NCBI GenBank assembly: GCA_900548385.1
Contig: URKJ01000006.1
Span: forward strand, 72,837-136,836
Reading direction: 5' to 3'
DNA length: 64,000 nucleotides
Source of the DNA: an uncultured bacterium
GTDB lineage: Bacteria; Verrucomicrobiota; Lentisphaeria; Victivallales; UBA1829
Below the pieces are notes generated by a model, which saw only the letters and a list, made by a program, of their open reading frames with translations, searched no databases and was not told the DNA's origin. The translations under genes and the position numbers were made by a program. The first letter of the stretch is position 1, and each line of letters opens with the position of its first letter. Positions 26,978 through 35,095 of the stretch are shown here, piece by piece.

Positions 26978-27718
26978 TCAATTCAGTTTGCTTTTAATCT
27001 CTTCCAGCGGCTCGACTTTTGCACAGCCGGACGGAAGGTTGACGCGCGCAGCCGTCCAGTGCGCCGCATTGACAAGAACTTTCTGAACGTTCGGATCATA
27101 GTAGATCGGGAATGTTTCATGGCCGGGCGAAAAATAGAAGATGCGTCCGCTGCCGCGGGTGAAAGTCACGCCGCTGCGGAAAACCTCTCCGCCTTCATAC
27201 CAGGTGATGAACACGGTATCGTCCGGACGCGGAATATCAAACCGTTCGCCGTACATCTCCGTGTGCGGAATCTCGAAGTATTCCGGGAGCCCGGCGGCGA
27301 TCGGATGCGAGCGTTCAATCACCCACACGCGTTCTTTCTCTCCGACTTCCCGCCATCTCAGATCCCCGGTCGTGCCGAGCATGCGCATGAAAATCTTGGA
27401 TTTATGCCCGGAGTGAAGAACAACAAGCCCCATCCCGGCAAGAACGCGTTTCTGAACGCGGTCCACGATCTCATCCCGTACTTCGCTGTGCGCACAGTGT
27501 CCCCACCAGAACAGGACGTCGGTATTGTCAAGCACTTCCTGCGTAAGCCCGTGTTCGGGTTCGTCAAGCGTAGCCGTACGGACTTCAAAATCTCCCTCGT
27601 TGTTCAGGAAATCCGCAATCGCCTGATGGATTCCTTTCGGATAAACGGCCTGAACTGCGGCATTTCCCTTTTCGTGGCGGAACTCATTCCACACCGTGAC
27701 TCTGATCTTCTGCTTCAT
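26978..27718 (-). CDS. ThuA-like trehalose-utilisation family protein
   Basis: This 246-residue protein starts at 27718, after a very strong AAGGAGGAG site. It has the glutamine-amidotransferase-like ThuA fold: IRVTVWNEFRHEK at the start, LFWWGHCAHSEV, GMGLVVLHSGHKS in the nucleophile-elbow region and GRIFYFSPGHETFP near the end. ThuA-type proteins (with ThuB, a Gfo/Idh/MocA member) are linked to conversion of disaccharides to 3-keto derivatives. Here the following gene is exactly such an oxidoreductase, supporting a joint role. The AraC gene at 27846 is divergent and likely controls both. Confidence 0.88.
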   Translation of the reverse strand: MKQKIRVTVWNEFRHEKGNAAVQAVYPKGIHQAIADFLNNEGDFEVRTATLDEPEHGLTQEVLDNTDVLFWWGHCAHSEVRDEIVDRVQKRVLAGMGLVVLHSGHKSKIFMRMLGTTGDLRWREVGEKERVWVIERSHPIAAGLPEYFEIPHTEMYGERFDIPRPDDTVFITWYEGGEVFRSGVTFTRGSGRIFYFSPGHETFPIYYDPNVQKVLVNAAHWTAARVNLPSGCAKVEPLEEIKSKLN

Positions 27719-27764
27719 ATCCTGCTCTCCTCCTTTTAGTGACTGAAAAAGTTCGATAATATTT

Positions 27765-27830
27765 AATATACACGCTTGAAAAATCACGTCAAGAATGTAA
27801 TAGTACACAATATGTGATAAAAACATTACA
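27765..27830. promoter_or_regulatory. Divergent control region between thuA-like and AraC genes
   Basis: On the minus strand TTGACG (27792-27787), a 16-nt spacer and TATATT (27770-27765) form a promoter for the ThuA-like gene. Toward the AraC side lie a perfect CACA-ATA-TGTG inverted repeat (27806-27816) and a flanking TGTAAT/ATTACA pair (27796-27801 and 27825-27830). These are candidate operators for the AraC regulator. Confidence 0.55.
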
Positions 27831-27845
27831 CTTTGTGAGCGCTGT

Positions 27846-28697
27846 ATGAGACTCTGGCAAGTACGTTTTCAGATATTGAAACCGGTCGAATCTCTTCCGA
27901 TTCCGGACGAGATCGTTCTGGAGGTCCAGAATTCCCCCTCCTACCATTTGGAAGGCGGGAAACGGAGAGTGGACGAGGGGTGTGCCCAGATCGTCACAAC
28001 GGTCTCCGGCGAAGGAGCGTTCCGCTGCAGGAACAAAATCACCCGGCTGCTGCCCGGCAAAACGTTCATGGCGCGGCTCTGCGACCCCGACACCGCCTAT
28101 TATTATCCCGGACACGCTTCCGAGCCGTGGGTCTTCATCTGGATCTCCTTCTACGGCAAATACATGGAGGAGATACTCAACGACCTGAATGCCCGTCACG
28201 GCTATGTGTTCGATCTTCCGCTCGACAAAGGGTTTGTCAAACATCTGGAATCCTACAAAAGCCAGAATAACACCTTTCAGTTTATCACGCCGACCGCGGG
28301 CGCCAAGATCGTGTTCGACGCCCTCGCGCTGTTCGGCGAGAGCTTCGGGGAACAGGAAAGTTTTTCGCCCAAAGCGGAGCTGGTCCGTTCCGCCCAGGAA
28401 CTGATCTCGTCGAATCTGGAACGTGAACTGGATATTGCGGCAATCGCGGAACGGCTCCATGTATCCAGAGAACACCTGACCCGCGTCTTCCGGGCGCAGA
28501 CCGGCATCACGCCGGGTGCGTTCGCCGCGGATGAACGTATGCGTGTTGCACGCCGTCTGCTGCGGGACAACACGCTCACCTGCAAAGAGATCGGGGAACG
28601 CCTCGGATACGTCTCCGCGACCAGTTTCGCCCGTGCTTTCAAAAATTACCATCAATGCAGTCCGGACAGCTACAAAAACCGGAAAGGAAACCCGTAA
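27846..28697 (+). CDS. AraC-family transcriptional regulator
   Basis: This 283-residue protein has an N-terminal cupin-type sensor domain (GKTFMARLCDPDTAYYYPG, EPWVFIWISFYG) and a C-terminal AraC DNA-binding domain with two helix-turn-helix units (LDIAAIAERLHVSREHLTRVFR and CKEIGERLGYVSATSFARAFKN). It sits divergent from the thuA/oxidoreductase pair and 3 nt before the solute-binding protein gene, so it can control both directions. Control by a carbohydrate signal is the usual case for this family, but the ligand cannot be read from the sequence. Confidence 0.9.
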   Translation: MRLWQVRFQILKPVESLPIPDEIVLEVQNSPSYHLEGGKRRVDEGCAQIVTTVSGEGAFRCRNKITRLLPGKTFMARLCDPDTAYYYPGHASEPWVFIWISFYGKYMEEILNDLNARHGYVFDLPLDKGFVKHLESYKSQNNTFQFITPTAGAKIVFDALALFGESFGEQESFSPKAELVRSAQELISSNLERELDIAAIAERLHVSREHLTRVFRAQTGITPGAFAADERMRVARRLLRDNTLTCKEIGERLGYVSATSFARAFKNYHQCSPDSYKNRKGNP

Positions 28698-28700
28698 ACC

Positions 28701-30287
28701 ATGAATCTCAGAATCCTCTCGGTTCTGCTCCTGCTCGGAGCAATCCTCGCCATCCCGTTCCTGTTCCGTCCCGCCGCGCCGGCAGGGAAAACCGACGGAG
28801 AAACGGAACGGCTCGTAATCATTACACCCCACAACGAAACCATCAAATATGAATGGGAACAGGCATTCCGGAAACATTACCGGAAAAAATTCGGCAAAGA
28901 CATCGTATTCGACTACCGTGCTCCGGGCGGAACCTCCGACATCATGCGCTATATCGCCGACCGCTATCAGACGGAATTCCGGCGTTACTGCGAAGAGCAC
29001 GGGCTTCCGTGGAACAGCCTGACCGCATCCGCATTCGCCCGCGATCAAAAACCGTCCGCTCCGGCGGAAGCCAGAACCGCACGCAAGGCATTTCTGAATT
29101 CGGACGTTTCCATCGGAATCGACCTCATGGCGGGCGGCGGAACCTTTGAACTCGCCCGAAACGCCAATGCCGGATTCGCCGTGAATGCGGGAATCCGGGA
29201 AAAATACCCCGAACTGCTTGACCCGGCAATTATCCCGCAGTCTTTCGGCGGCGAACTGCTTTACGACCCCGCCGGGCGTTACTATGGACTCTGCCTTTCC
29301 ACATTCGGAATCTGTTACAACACCGACCGCATCCGGGAAATGGAAGACAAGACTCCACCGCGCCGTTGGGCGGACCTTGCCGCGCCGCGCTTCTTCAACC
29401 GCATCGTCATCGGGGATCCGAGCAAATCCGGTTCCATCAACAAATGTTTTGAAGTCATGATTCAACAGCTGATGGCGGAACGCAACTCGCCCGAACGCGG
29501 CTGGCGCGACGGACTGAATCTCATCAAACGGATCATCGCCAACGCATTCACCGTCACCGACAGCGCGGGCAAAGTCACGCGGGACGTTGCCGCCGGAGCC
29601 GCGGCGGCGGGAATGGCGATCGACACCTACGGACTCACCGAACGCGAATGGAGCGGCATACAGTTCCGCGGAAAACCGCATTTCAACTACGTCGCCCCCG
29701 AAGGCGGGACGGCTGTTTCTCCCGACCCGATCCAGCTTCTGCGCGGAGCGCCGAACAAACGCGCCGCCGTTGAACTGATCGCGTTCCTGCTCTCCAAAGA
29801 GGGGCAGAAGCTCATGTGTTTCAATCCCGGCACACCGGGAGGTCCTGTGCGCAGCACCCTGCGCCGTCCGCCGATCCGTCGGGATCTGTATGCCAAACAG
29901 TATGAAAAATTCCGTTCCGATCCTGATTACAACCCCTATGCCTCCGGTTCCTCCTTCACCTATCATCCGGAATGGACCGGACGCTACTACACGCTGCTGC
30001 GCATTCTTCTGCGCACCATCATGCTGGATTGTCAGGACGAACTGCGCGACGCCTGGAAAGCCATTATCGACGCGGGCGGCCCCGATGCCGTTCCTGAAGC
30101 AATGGAGTATTTCAACCGTCTGCCGTTTGAATATAAAGACGCTTCCGCCGCCGCACAGAGCATGCGCCGGAGCGAAACGCGCACCGCCGTCGATATTGCC
30201 AGAACAAAACGGGAATGGCGCGACGCCATGCGCGCGAATTACCGCAAAGCCGCCGAACTTGCCCGGAAAAAAGGATCCGTAAAATGA
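28701..30287 (+). CDS. ABC-type extracellular solute-binding protein (iron/polyamine-like, type 2 fold)
   Basis: This 528-residue protein begins with a hydrophobic signal or anchor (LRILSVLLLLGAILAIPFLF) and has no lipobox Cys. The body is a type 2 periplasmic-binding fold: LVIITPHNETIKYEWEQAF at the start, YYGLCLSTFGICYNTDRI in the hinge and lobe region, ELIAFLLSKEGQKLM near the end. This resembles the ferric-ion/2-aminoethylphosphonate-type binding proteins, but it is longer than their usual ~340 residues because of inserts and an extended C-terminus. It overlaps the permease gene by 4 nt (ATGA). No ATP-binding subunit follows. Confidence 0.82.
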   Translation: MNLRILSVLLLLGAILAIPFLFRPAAPAGKTDGETERLVIITPHNETIKYEWEQAFRKHYRKKFGKDIVFDYRAPGGTSDIMRYIADRYQTEFRRYCEEHGLPWNSLTASAFARDQKPSAPAEARTARKAFLNSDVSIGIDLMAGGGTFELARNANAGFAVNAGIREKYPELLDPAIIPQSFGGELLYDPAGRYYGLCLSTFGICYNTDRIREMEDKTPPRRWADLAAPRFFNRIVIGDPSKSGSINKCFEVMIQQLMAERNSPERGWRDGLNLIKRIIANAFTVTDSAGKVTRDVAAGAAAAGMAIDTYGLTEREWSGIQFRGKPHFNYVAPEGGTAVSPDPIQLLRGAPNKRAAVELIAFLLSKEGQKLMCFNPGTPGGPVRSTLRRPPIRRDLYAKQYEKFRSDPDYNPYASGSSFTYHPEWTGRYYTLLRILLRTIMLDCQDELRDAWKAIIDAGGPDAVPEAMEYFNRLPFEYKDASAAAQSMRRSETRTAVDIARTKREWRDAMRANYRKAAELARKKGSVK

Positions 30288-31945
30288 AATTGTTCCGTTA
30301 TCTCTTTGCCGTTCTGATCACCGCTTTTCTGTTTCTCTTCCTGCTTCTGCCGATCTACACGGTCGTGGCGGAGGGGCTGAATCCCTCGCTGATCCGGGAA
30401 GTCTTTTCCAACTTCATCTATCTGGAAGGACTGCTGAATTCCTTCAAGATCGCCATCGTCACCACGCTGCTGGTCTTCCTGATCGCCCTGCCTATGGCGT
30501 TCCTGTACGACTCTTACGATTTTCCCGGTAAGAGCATGACCCACCTTGCGGCAATGATTCCGATGATCCTTCCCCCGTTCGTCGGTGCGCTCGGATTTCA
30601 GCAGATACTCGGTCATTACGGCGTTCTCAACACCATTCTCGTGGAATGCGGTTTTCCGCGCGTCGATTTTCTCGGCGGAAATGGACGCTTCTGGTCGATC
30701 TGCCTGATCGAAGCCCTGCATCTCTATCCGATTCTCTACTTGAATCTGGTATCGTCGCTCGGCAGCATTGATCCGGCGATGCAGGAGGCGGCGCGCAACA
30801 TCGGCGCGGGCTGGTTCCGGCGCTTCTTCCGCATCACCCTGCCCCTGCTGAAACCGGGAATCCTCGCCGGCGGAAGCATCGTACTGATCTGGAGCTTCAC
30901 CGAACTCGGAACTCCGCTGATGTTCGGTTACAACCGCGTTACCCCCGTTCAGATTCTCAACGGATTGACCGAACTGGAGACCAATCCGGAGCCCTACGCT
31001 CTTGTAACCGTCATGCTGATCCTTTCCTCACTGATGTACCTGCTGGCGAAATGGCTGCTGCGTTCATCGACGGGGACGATCGTCAAGGGTACGGCGGGGA
31101 CGTCATCGGCGCCGCTTGCCGGCATACGCGGACTTCTGCCGTCCGGCTTCTTCCTTCTGATCACACTGCTCGCCGCACTGCCGCATATCGCGCTGATCCT
31201 GACGGCGTTCTCGCTGAACTGGTACGGCACGCTGCTGCCGGAACACTGGAGCATGCTGAACTTCGAAAACGCATTGACAAACAAACTCGTCGTTCCAAGC
31301 ATATTGAACAGTCTGCGCTACTCCTCGCTGGCGATGCTTGCGGCTCTTGCGGCGGGACTCGTCATTGCGCTGATCGTCCAGCGCTGGAAACTGCCGTTCG
31401 CGTGGCTGCTGGATGCACTCGGCATGCTGCCGCTGGCGGTTCCGGGAATCGTGGTGGCGTTCGGCTACCTGGGAATGTCGGTGGAATACCGCTGGGCGGC
31501 GGAAATCTTCGACCCGCAGGACAACCCCATTTGGCTGCTTGCAATCGCTTATGCCGTGCGGCGTCTGCCGTATGTCCTGCGTTCGGTGAGCGCCGGGCTT
31601 GAACAGACTCCCGTCGAATTTGAGGAAGCCGCACGCACGTTCGGCGCGGGACCGCTCCGCACTCTGCGCAAGATCACGGTTCCGCTGATCATGGCAAATC
31701 TGGTGGTTGGTGCGCTGTTTGCATTCAGCTTCTCCATGCTGGAGGTCTCCGACTCTCTGATCCTGGCTCAGAAAGCGGAATACTTCCCCATCACGCGCGC
31801 GATCTTCGATCTTTCACAGATTCTCGGTTCGGGTCCGTTCACAGCATGTGCGTTCGGCGTCTGGACCATGCTCTTCCTCGCCGCGACACTTGCCGCCGCC
31901 GGAGCAATCCTCGGAAAGAAGATCGGTTCCGTCTTCCGGATTTGA
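30284..31945 (+). CDS. ABC transporter permease with two fused binding-protein-dependent domains (FbpB-like)
   Basis: The start at 30284 overlaps the stop of the binding-protein gene. At 553 residues with about 12 hydrophobic segments it contains two copies of the inner-membrane permease domain. Each has the cytoplasmic EAA-type loop that contacts the ATPase: MQEAARNIGAGWFRRFFRITLP (about 192) and FEEAARTFGAGPLRTLRKITVP (about 470). This tandem form is typical of iron(III)-type importers such as FbpB. No ATPase gene lies in this cluster, so it must borrow one encoded elsewhere. Confidence 0.88.
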   Translation: MKLFRYLFAVLITAFLFLFLLLPIYTVVAEGLNPSLIREVFSNFIYLEGLLNSFKIAIVTTLLVFLIALPMAFLYDSYDFPGKSMTHLAAMIPMILPPFVGALGFQQILGHYGVLNTILVECGFPRVDFLGGNGRFWSICLIEALHLYPILYLNLVSSLGSIDPAMQEAARNIGAGWFRRFFRITLPLLKPGILAGGSIVLIWSFTELGTPLMFGYNRVTPVQILNGLTELETNPEPYALVTVMLILSSLMYLLAKWLLRSSTGTIVKGTAGTSSAPLAGIRGLLPSGFFLLITLLAALPHIALILTAFSLNWYGTLLPEHWSMLNFENALTNKLVVPSILNSLRYSSLAMLAALAAGLVIALIVQRWKLPFAWLLDALGMLPLAVPGIVVAFGYLGMSVEYRWAAEIFDPQDNPIWLLAIAYAVRRLPYVLRSVSAGLEQTPVEFEEAARTFGAGPLRTLRKITVPLIMANLVVGALFAFSFSMLEVSDSLILAQKAEYFPITRAIFDLSQILGSGPFTACAFGVWTMLFLAATLAAAGAILGKKIGSVFRI

Positions 31946-31969
31946 AAAAACGCGCACTGCCGTTATATT
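31942..31969 (+). promoter_or_regulatory. Promoter of the ECF sigma factor gene
   Basis: TTGAAA (31942-31947, overlapping the permease stop codon), a 16-nt spacer, then TATATT (31964-31969), 27 nt before the start codon. It lets the sigma gene be expressed apart from the transporter. Confidence 0.65.
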
Positions 31970-31996
31970 ACTCCGATAACCAATCAGGAACCGTTT

Positions 31997-32503
31997 ATGA
32001 TCTCCGAATCCGCAATTCAGGAACTCTACAAGGCCATCGCCCCGAAACTGACCAATTATCTGGTCGCCAACGGCAGTGAATACGCCGCGGCATGTGATAT
32101 TGTGCAGGAAGCGTTTCTGCGCCTGTGGAAAAAACGGGAGGATTTCTCCGGAACAGATTCCATTTCCGCATTTCTCTTCGCCGTGGCGCGGAACCTGAAA
32201 ATCGACCGTTTCCGCCGCAACAGGTTTTATGTGTTTCAGGAGGAAATCGCCGAGGGCGATATGGGGCTTGCCGAACCGGAGCGTCTTCAGGATGATGTCG
32301 GGTATCTGCGCAAACGTCTGCAGCAGGCGCTTGCACAGCTCTCCGATGACCTGCGCAATACCTATACCCTGTTCCAGATCGGAAAACAGTCGATCAAGCA
32401 GATCGCGGCGGAGACTGGCGCTTCGGAAAGTCTCGTCAAAGTCCGCATTCACCGCGCCAAACAGAAATTGCAGGAACTGCTTGCGGATCTTCAGGAAAAA
32501 TAA
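31997..32503 (+). CDS. ECF-type RNA polymerase sigma factor
   Basis: This 168-residue protein consists of sigma region 2 (ACDIVQEAFLRLWKKR, with the basic NLKIDRFRRNRF helix) and region 4 (QLSDDLRNTYTLFQIGKQSIKQIAAETGASESLVKVRIHRAKQKL). Both are standard for extracytoplasmic-function sigma factors. It has its own promoter and an AGGA site. The only close downstream gene in the same direction encodes a 71-residue protein. There is no recognisable transmembrane anti-sigma factor, which is unusual for the class. Confidence 0.92.
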   Translation: MISESAIQELYKAIAPKLTNYLVANGSEYAAACDIVQEAFLRLWKKREDFSGTDSISAFLFAVARNLKIDRFRRNRFYVFQEEIAEGDMGLAEPERLQDDVGYLRKRLQQALAQLSDDLRNTYTLFQIGKQSIKQIAAETGASESLVKVRIHRAKQKLQELLADLQEK

Positions 32504-32580
32504 TCCGTTTTTTTTCCGGAATGCTGTAACCTTTCCGTTTCCGGTGCGTTTTCAAAGAAAACCAGAAAGAGAGATCAAAG

Positions 32581-32796
32581 ATGAAACCAGACAAGCCGGT
32601 TCCCGATATCGACAACCTGATGGAAAAAGCATTTCAGCTTCCCCCGCCGCCCATACCGGATTTCTCCGCAACGGAAGAACCGCAGGGTCCGGTGGAACTC
32701 TCAATGGACGATCTTGACATGCTCGCGGCAGCGGGGAAAAACGCATTCCAGGAAACTCTCCGGAAACAGCGGAAAGAATCGCACGACGGACTCTGA
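32581..32796 (+). CDS. Small protein of unknown function downstream of the ECF sigma gene
   Basis: This 71-residue, acidic and Pro-rich protein (PPPPIPDF) has the segment ELSMDDLDMLAAAG in its middle, followed by a basic, Lys/Arg/Gln-rich end. The middle segment resembles the L-S-x-(D/E)-(D/E)-L-x-x-(V/L)-A-(G/A)-G end of peptide-export leaders, but no peptide-modifying or exporting gene is nearby. An AGAGAGA site precedes the ATG and the gene lies 77 nt after the sigma factor gene in the same direction. It could be a sigma partner. I do not recognise a family, and the gene's reality rests on ribosome site, codon use and position. Confidence 0.6.
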   Translation: MKPDKPVPDIDNLMEKAFQLPPPPIPDFSATEEPQGPVELSMDDLDMLAAAGKNAFQETLRKQRKESHDGL

Positions 32797-32810
32797 CCGG
32801 ACTTCCGCCG

Positions 32811-34130
32811 TCAGGAAGCGTGACGCCGGCGCACAACAAGAATCGAAAGCAGCATACAGAGTCCGAGCAGATACGGATAGCAGAGGAACTTCAGCACGTC
32901 GATGGAAGAGACCGCGGCGGATCCGCCCGCAAGGCCGATGGCGGCAAGAATCTGCGCACCATAAGGAATAATGCCCTGAACGACGCAGGATGACGTATCC
33001 AGCAGACTGGCGGAACGTTTCGGTTCCACCTGATAGCGTTCCGCAATATCCCTGGCGATCGGCCCCGCGATCACAATGGCGACCGTGTTATTGGCAGTGA
33101 ACAGGTTGACCGCCATCACCAGCGCGGAAATTCCCAGTTCCGCACCACGGCGTCCCCGGATATGGCGTTCGATCTTCAGCAGCAGATACTCGATCCCGCC
33201 ATTGTAACGGATCACGCGGAGCAATCCGCCCGCAAGCAGCGCCACGATCAGCGTTTCCGACATGCTGAGCGCCCCTTTTCCCATCACATCCAGAAAAGTC
33301 CAGAAACTGAACGCTCCGCTGCAAAGCCCGATCACTCCGGCAAAAACGGTCCCGAAAATCAGCAGAGCCATCACGTTGAATCCGAGCACAGCCAGAATCA
33401 GAACCGAAAGATACGGGAGCACCGCAATAAACGCACTCCAGTTGAGCACTTTGTTTTCCACATTGCCCGCCCCGTGACCGAGAAACAGATAAACAAGGAT
33501 CGTCAGCACAGCGGCGGGAATCGCAATGCGGATATTGGAATAAAATTTGGCGCGCATCTCCACACCCTGCGTACGGGTGGCGGCAATGGTGGTATCGGAG
33601 ATCATCGACAAGTTGTCGCCGAACATGGATCCGCCGACCACGGCTCCGAGACAGAGTCCCATGGAAATCCCGATATTTTCCGTCAGTCCGATCGCAATCG
33701 GCGCCAGCGCAACGATCGTTCCGACCGATGTTCCGATGGAAATCGAAATAAAACACGCTACAATGAACAGCCCGCAGACCAGCAGATTCGGCGGAACGAA
33801 CGCAAGCGCTATATTGACCGCCGCATCCACGGCGCCCATCGCTTTCGCCGTATAGGCAAACGCTCCGGCAAGAATAAAGATCAGGCACATCGTCATGATG
33901 TCCACATTCCCCATCCCGTGTGCAAACAGTTCGATCTTGCTTTTGAGCGAGGCTTTGTGATTGAGCAGAAGCGCTGTCGCCGACGCAACGACAAACGCGA
34001 TCGGCATCGGCACTTTATAAAAATCCCCGGAAGTTATGGAGAGTCCGAGGTAAAACAGAAGAAACACGCCGAACGGAATCAGGGCACGCGCCCGCGGCGG
34101 ACGGTTCAGGGAAAAATCGGTAATATCCAT
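32811..34130 (-). CDS. nhaC: Na+/H+ antiporter, NhaC family
   Basis: This 439-residue integral membrane protein has about 11 hydrophobic segments. The family core is clear: ISIGTSVGTIVALAPIAIGL, then GGSMFGDNLSMISDTTIAATRTQG, and later NLFTANNTVAIVIAGPIA, with Asp and Asn residues inside membrane segments, as expected for sodium/proton exchange. It follows, on the same strand, a secreted repeat protein with a 21-nt gap and may be co-transcribed with it. The relatively short form belongs to the YuiF-like branch of the family. Confidence 0.9.
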   Translation of the reverse strand: MDITDFSLNRPPRARALIPFGVFLLFYLGLSITSGDFYKVPMPIAFVVASATALLLNHKASLKSKIELFAHGMGNVDIMTMCLIFILAGAFAYTAKAMGAVDAAVNIALAFVPPNLLVCGLFIVACFISISIGTSVGTIVALAPIAIGLTENIGISMGLCLGAVVGGSMFGDNLSMISDTTIAATRTQGVEMRAKFYSNIRIAIPAAVLTILVYLFLGHGAGNVENKVLNWSAFIAVLPYLSVLILAVLGFNVMALLIFGTVFAGVIGLCSGAFSFWTFLDVMGKGALSMSETLIVALLAGGLLRVIRYNGGIEYLLLKIERHIRGRRGAELGISALVMAVNLFTANNTVAIVIAGPIARDIAERYQVEPKRSASLLDTSSCVVQGIIPYGAQILAAIGLAGGSAAVSSIDVLKFLCYPYLLGLCMLLSILVVRRRHAS

Positions 34131-34151
34131 AACCGGCAGGATACGCTTTCG

Positions 34152-34814
34152 TTAATTCTTGCTCTTTTTCTTGGAAGAGCGGTTTGCTGTTTTCCGGGCC
34201 TTGTTTACGGCGGTTTTCTCCGGTGTCCCGCCGCCGATCGAAACGCTTCCTTTTCCGGTCTTGACGCTGGTCTCCACCATGGTTCCGCTTTCATCCGACG
34301 CACTCCGCCGGGATCTTTTCTCCGGAGCGGTCAGCTCCATATTTTTCGGGAAATTACTCTCCTGCGTCCCGGTTTCAAGGATCAGGACTTTCGGCTGCGC
34401 CTTTTCGATCTGCTCCCTGTACTGTTTCCGGACCTCATCCGGAAGCTCGTCGATCTTGACAAGACTTACCCCGCCCCAGTGGGAAATACGGACATCGTTT
34501 TTCTGAAAATTGAGGATTTTGTATTTTTTGAAAACCGTTCCCGTCTTAGTCGTAAGATCAGGGCGGTTGCGGATTCTCTCCCGCCGCCGTTCGATCCGGC
34601 GGATATAGCGGCTGATCTCTTCCCGGCGTTCTTTCGGCCAGCGCTCCAGCGGAATCATCACCGCGCCCTCGCGGTGCAGAATGGTCAGTCCCTCCGCGGA
34701 ATAAGACGCCACTGTGTAATTGCGGTACGTTTTTCCATCCGTCGTTGTTATATCGGCAGCCTGTGCAGCCGCGAAAACCGCCGCCAAACTAAAAAACAGC
34801 CCGATGTTTCTCAT
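34152..34814 (-). CDS. Secreted protein with two PVC-type 'TTxGKxYxxY' beta repeats
   Basis: This 220-residue protein starts at ATG 34814 (GGAG at -9; a GTG two codons earlier is rejected). It has a signal peptide ending near AAAQA. Two similar ~42-residue repeats follow (about 20-62 and 88-130): ITTTDGKTYRNYTVAS...LTILHREGAVMIPLERWP and LTTKTGTVFKKYKILN...VRISHWGGVSLVKIDELP. Each reads as a small SH3-like barrel of a kind repeatedly found in secreted proteins of Verrucomicrobia and Lentisphaerae. A strongly basic, low-complexity tail (about 165-220, Lys/Arg/Ser) ends the protein. No function is known. Confidence 0.75.
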   Translation of the reverse strand: MRNIGLFFSLAAVFAAAQAADITTTDGKTYRNYTVASYSAEGLTILHREGAVMIPLERWPKERREEISRYIRRIERRRERIRNRPDLTTKTGTVFKKYKILNFQKNDVRISHWGGVSLVKIDELPDEVRKQYREQIEKAQPKVLILETGTQESNFPKNMELTAPEKRSRRSASDESGTMVETSVKTGKGSVSIGGGTPEKTAVNKARKTANRSSKKKSKN

Positions 34815-34883
34815 ACGCACTCCGGTTCCTTATATCTGATCGTTCACTGTTACGGTTTTGAATCAAACATTACAATAATTCCA

Positions 34884-34895
34884 TGTTCCGGAACA
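34884..34895. promoter_or_regulatory. Perfect 12-bp palindrome in a divergent intergenic region
   Basis: TGTTCCGGAACA is a perfect dyad, 70 bp upstream of the secreted repeat-protein gene and 200 bp upstream of the YczE-like gene. The rest of this 281-bp gap is AT-rich and holds no gene I can support. It is a candidate operator; the regulator is unknown. Confidence 0.4.
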
Positions 34896-35095
34896 ATGTA
34901 ACACAAAAATTGCCAACTTGCAAGAATAAAATCCGTTTTTTTGATAAAATATGCGCACAGATTTGAGAGACAGTGCGTAAAGAGCAAGGTCCTGAAATTT
35001 ATTCCGCTCCTCCATATTGCAAAACAGGAAACTGCAATGTATATTACCGTTCCATACGGCGTTGATGCAGGATGCGCCGGAAAAGGACTGGTATC

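Noticed and set aside
32483..32515. Intrinsic terminator after the ECF sigma gene
   Set aside because: CGGAT/ATCCG followed by eight T residues is present, but the stem is only 5 bp with a long loop and it would separate the sigma gene from its probable small partner. Too weak to list.
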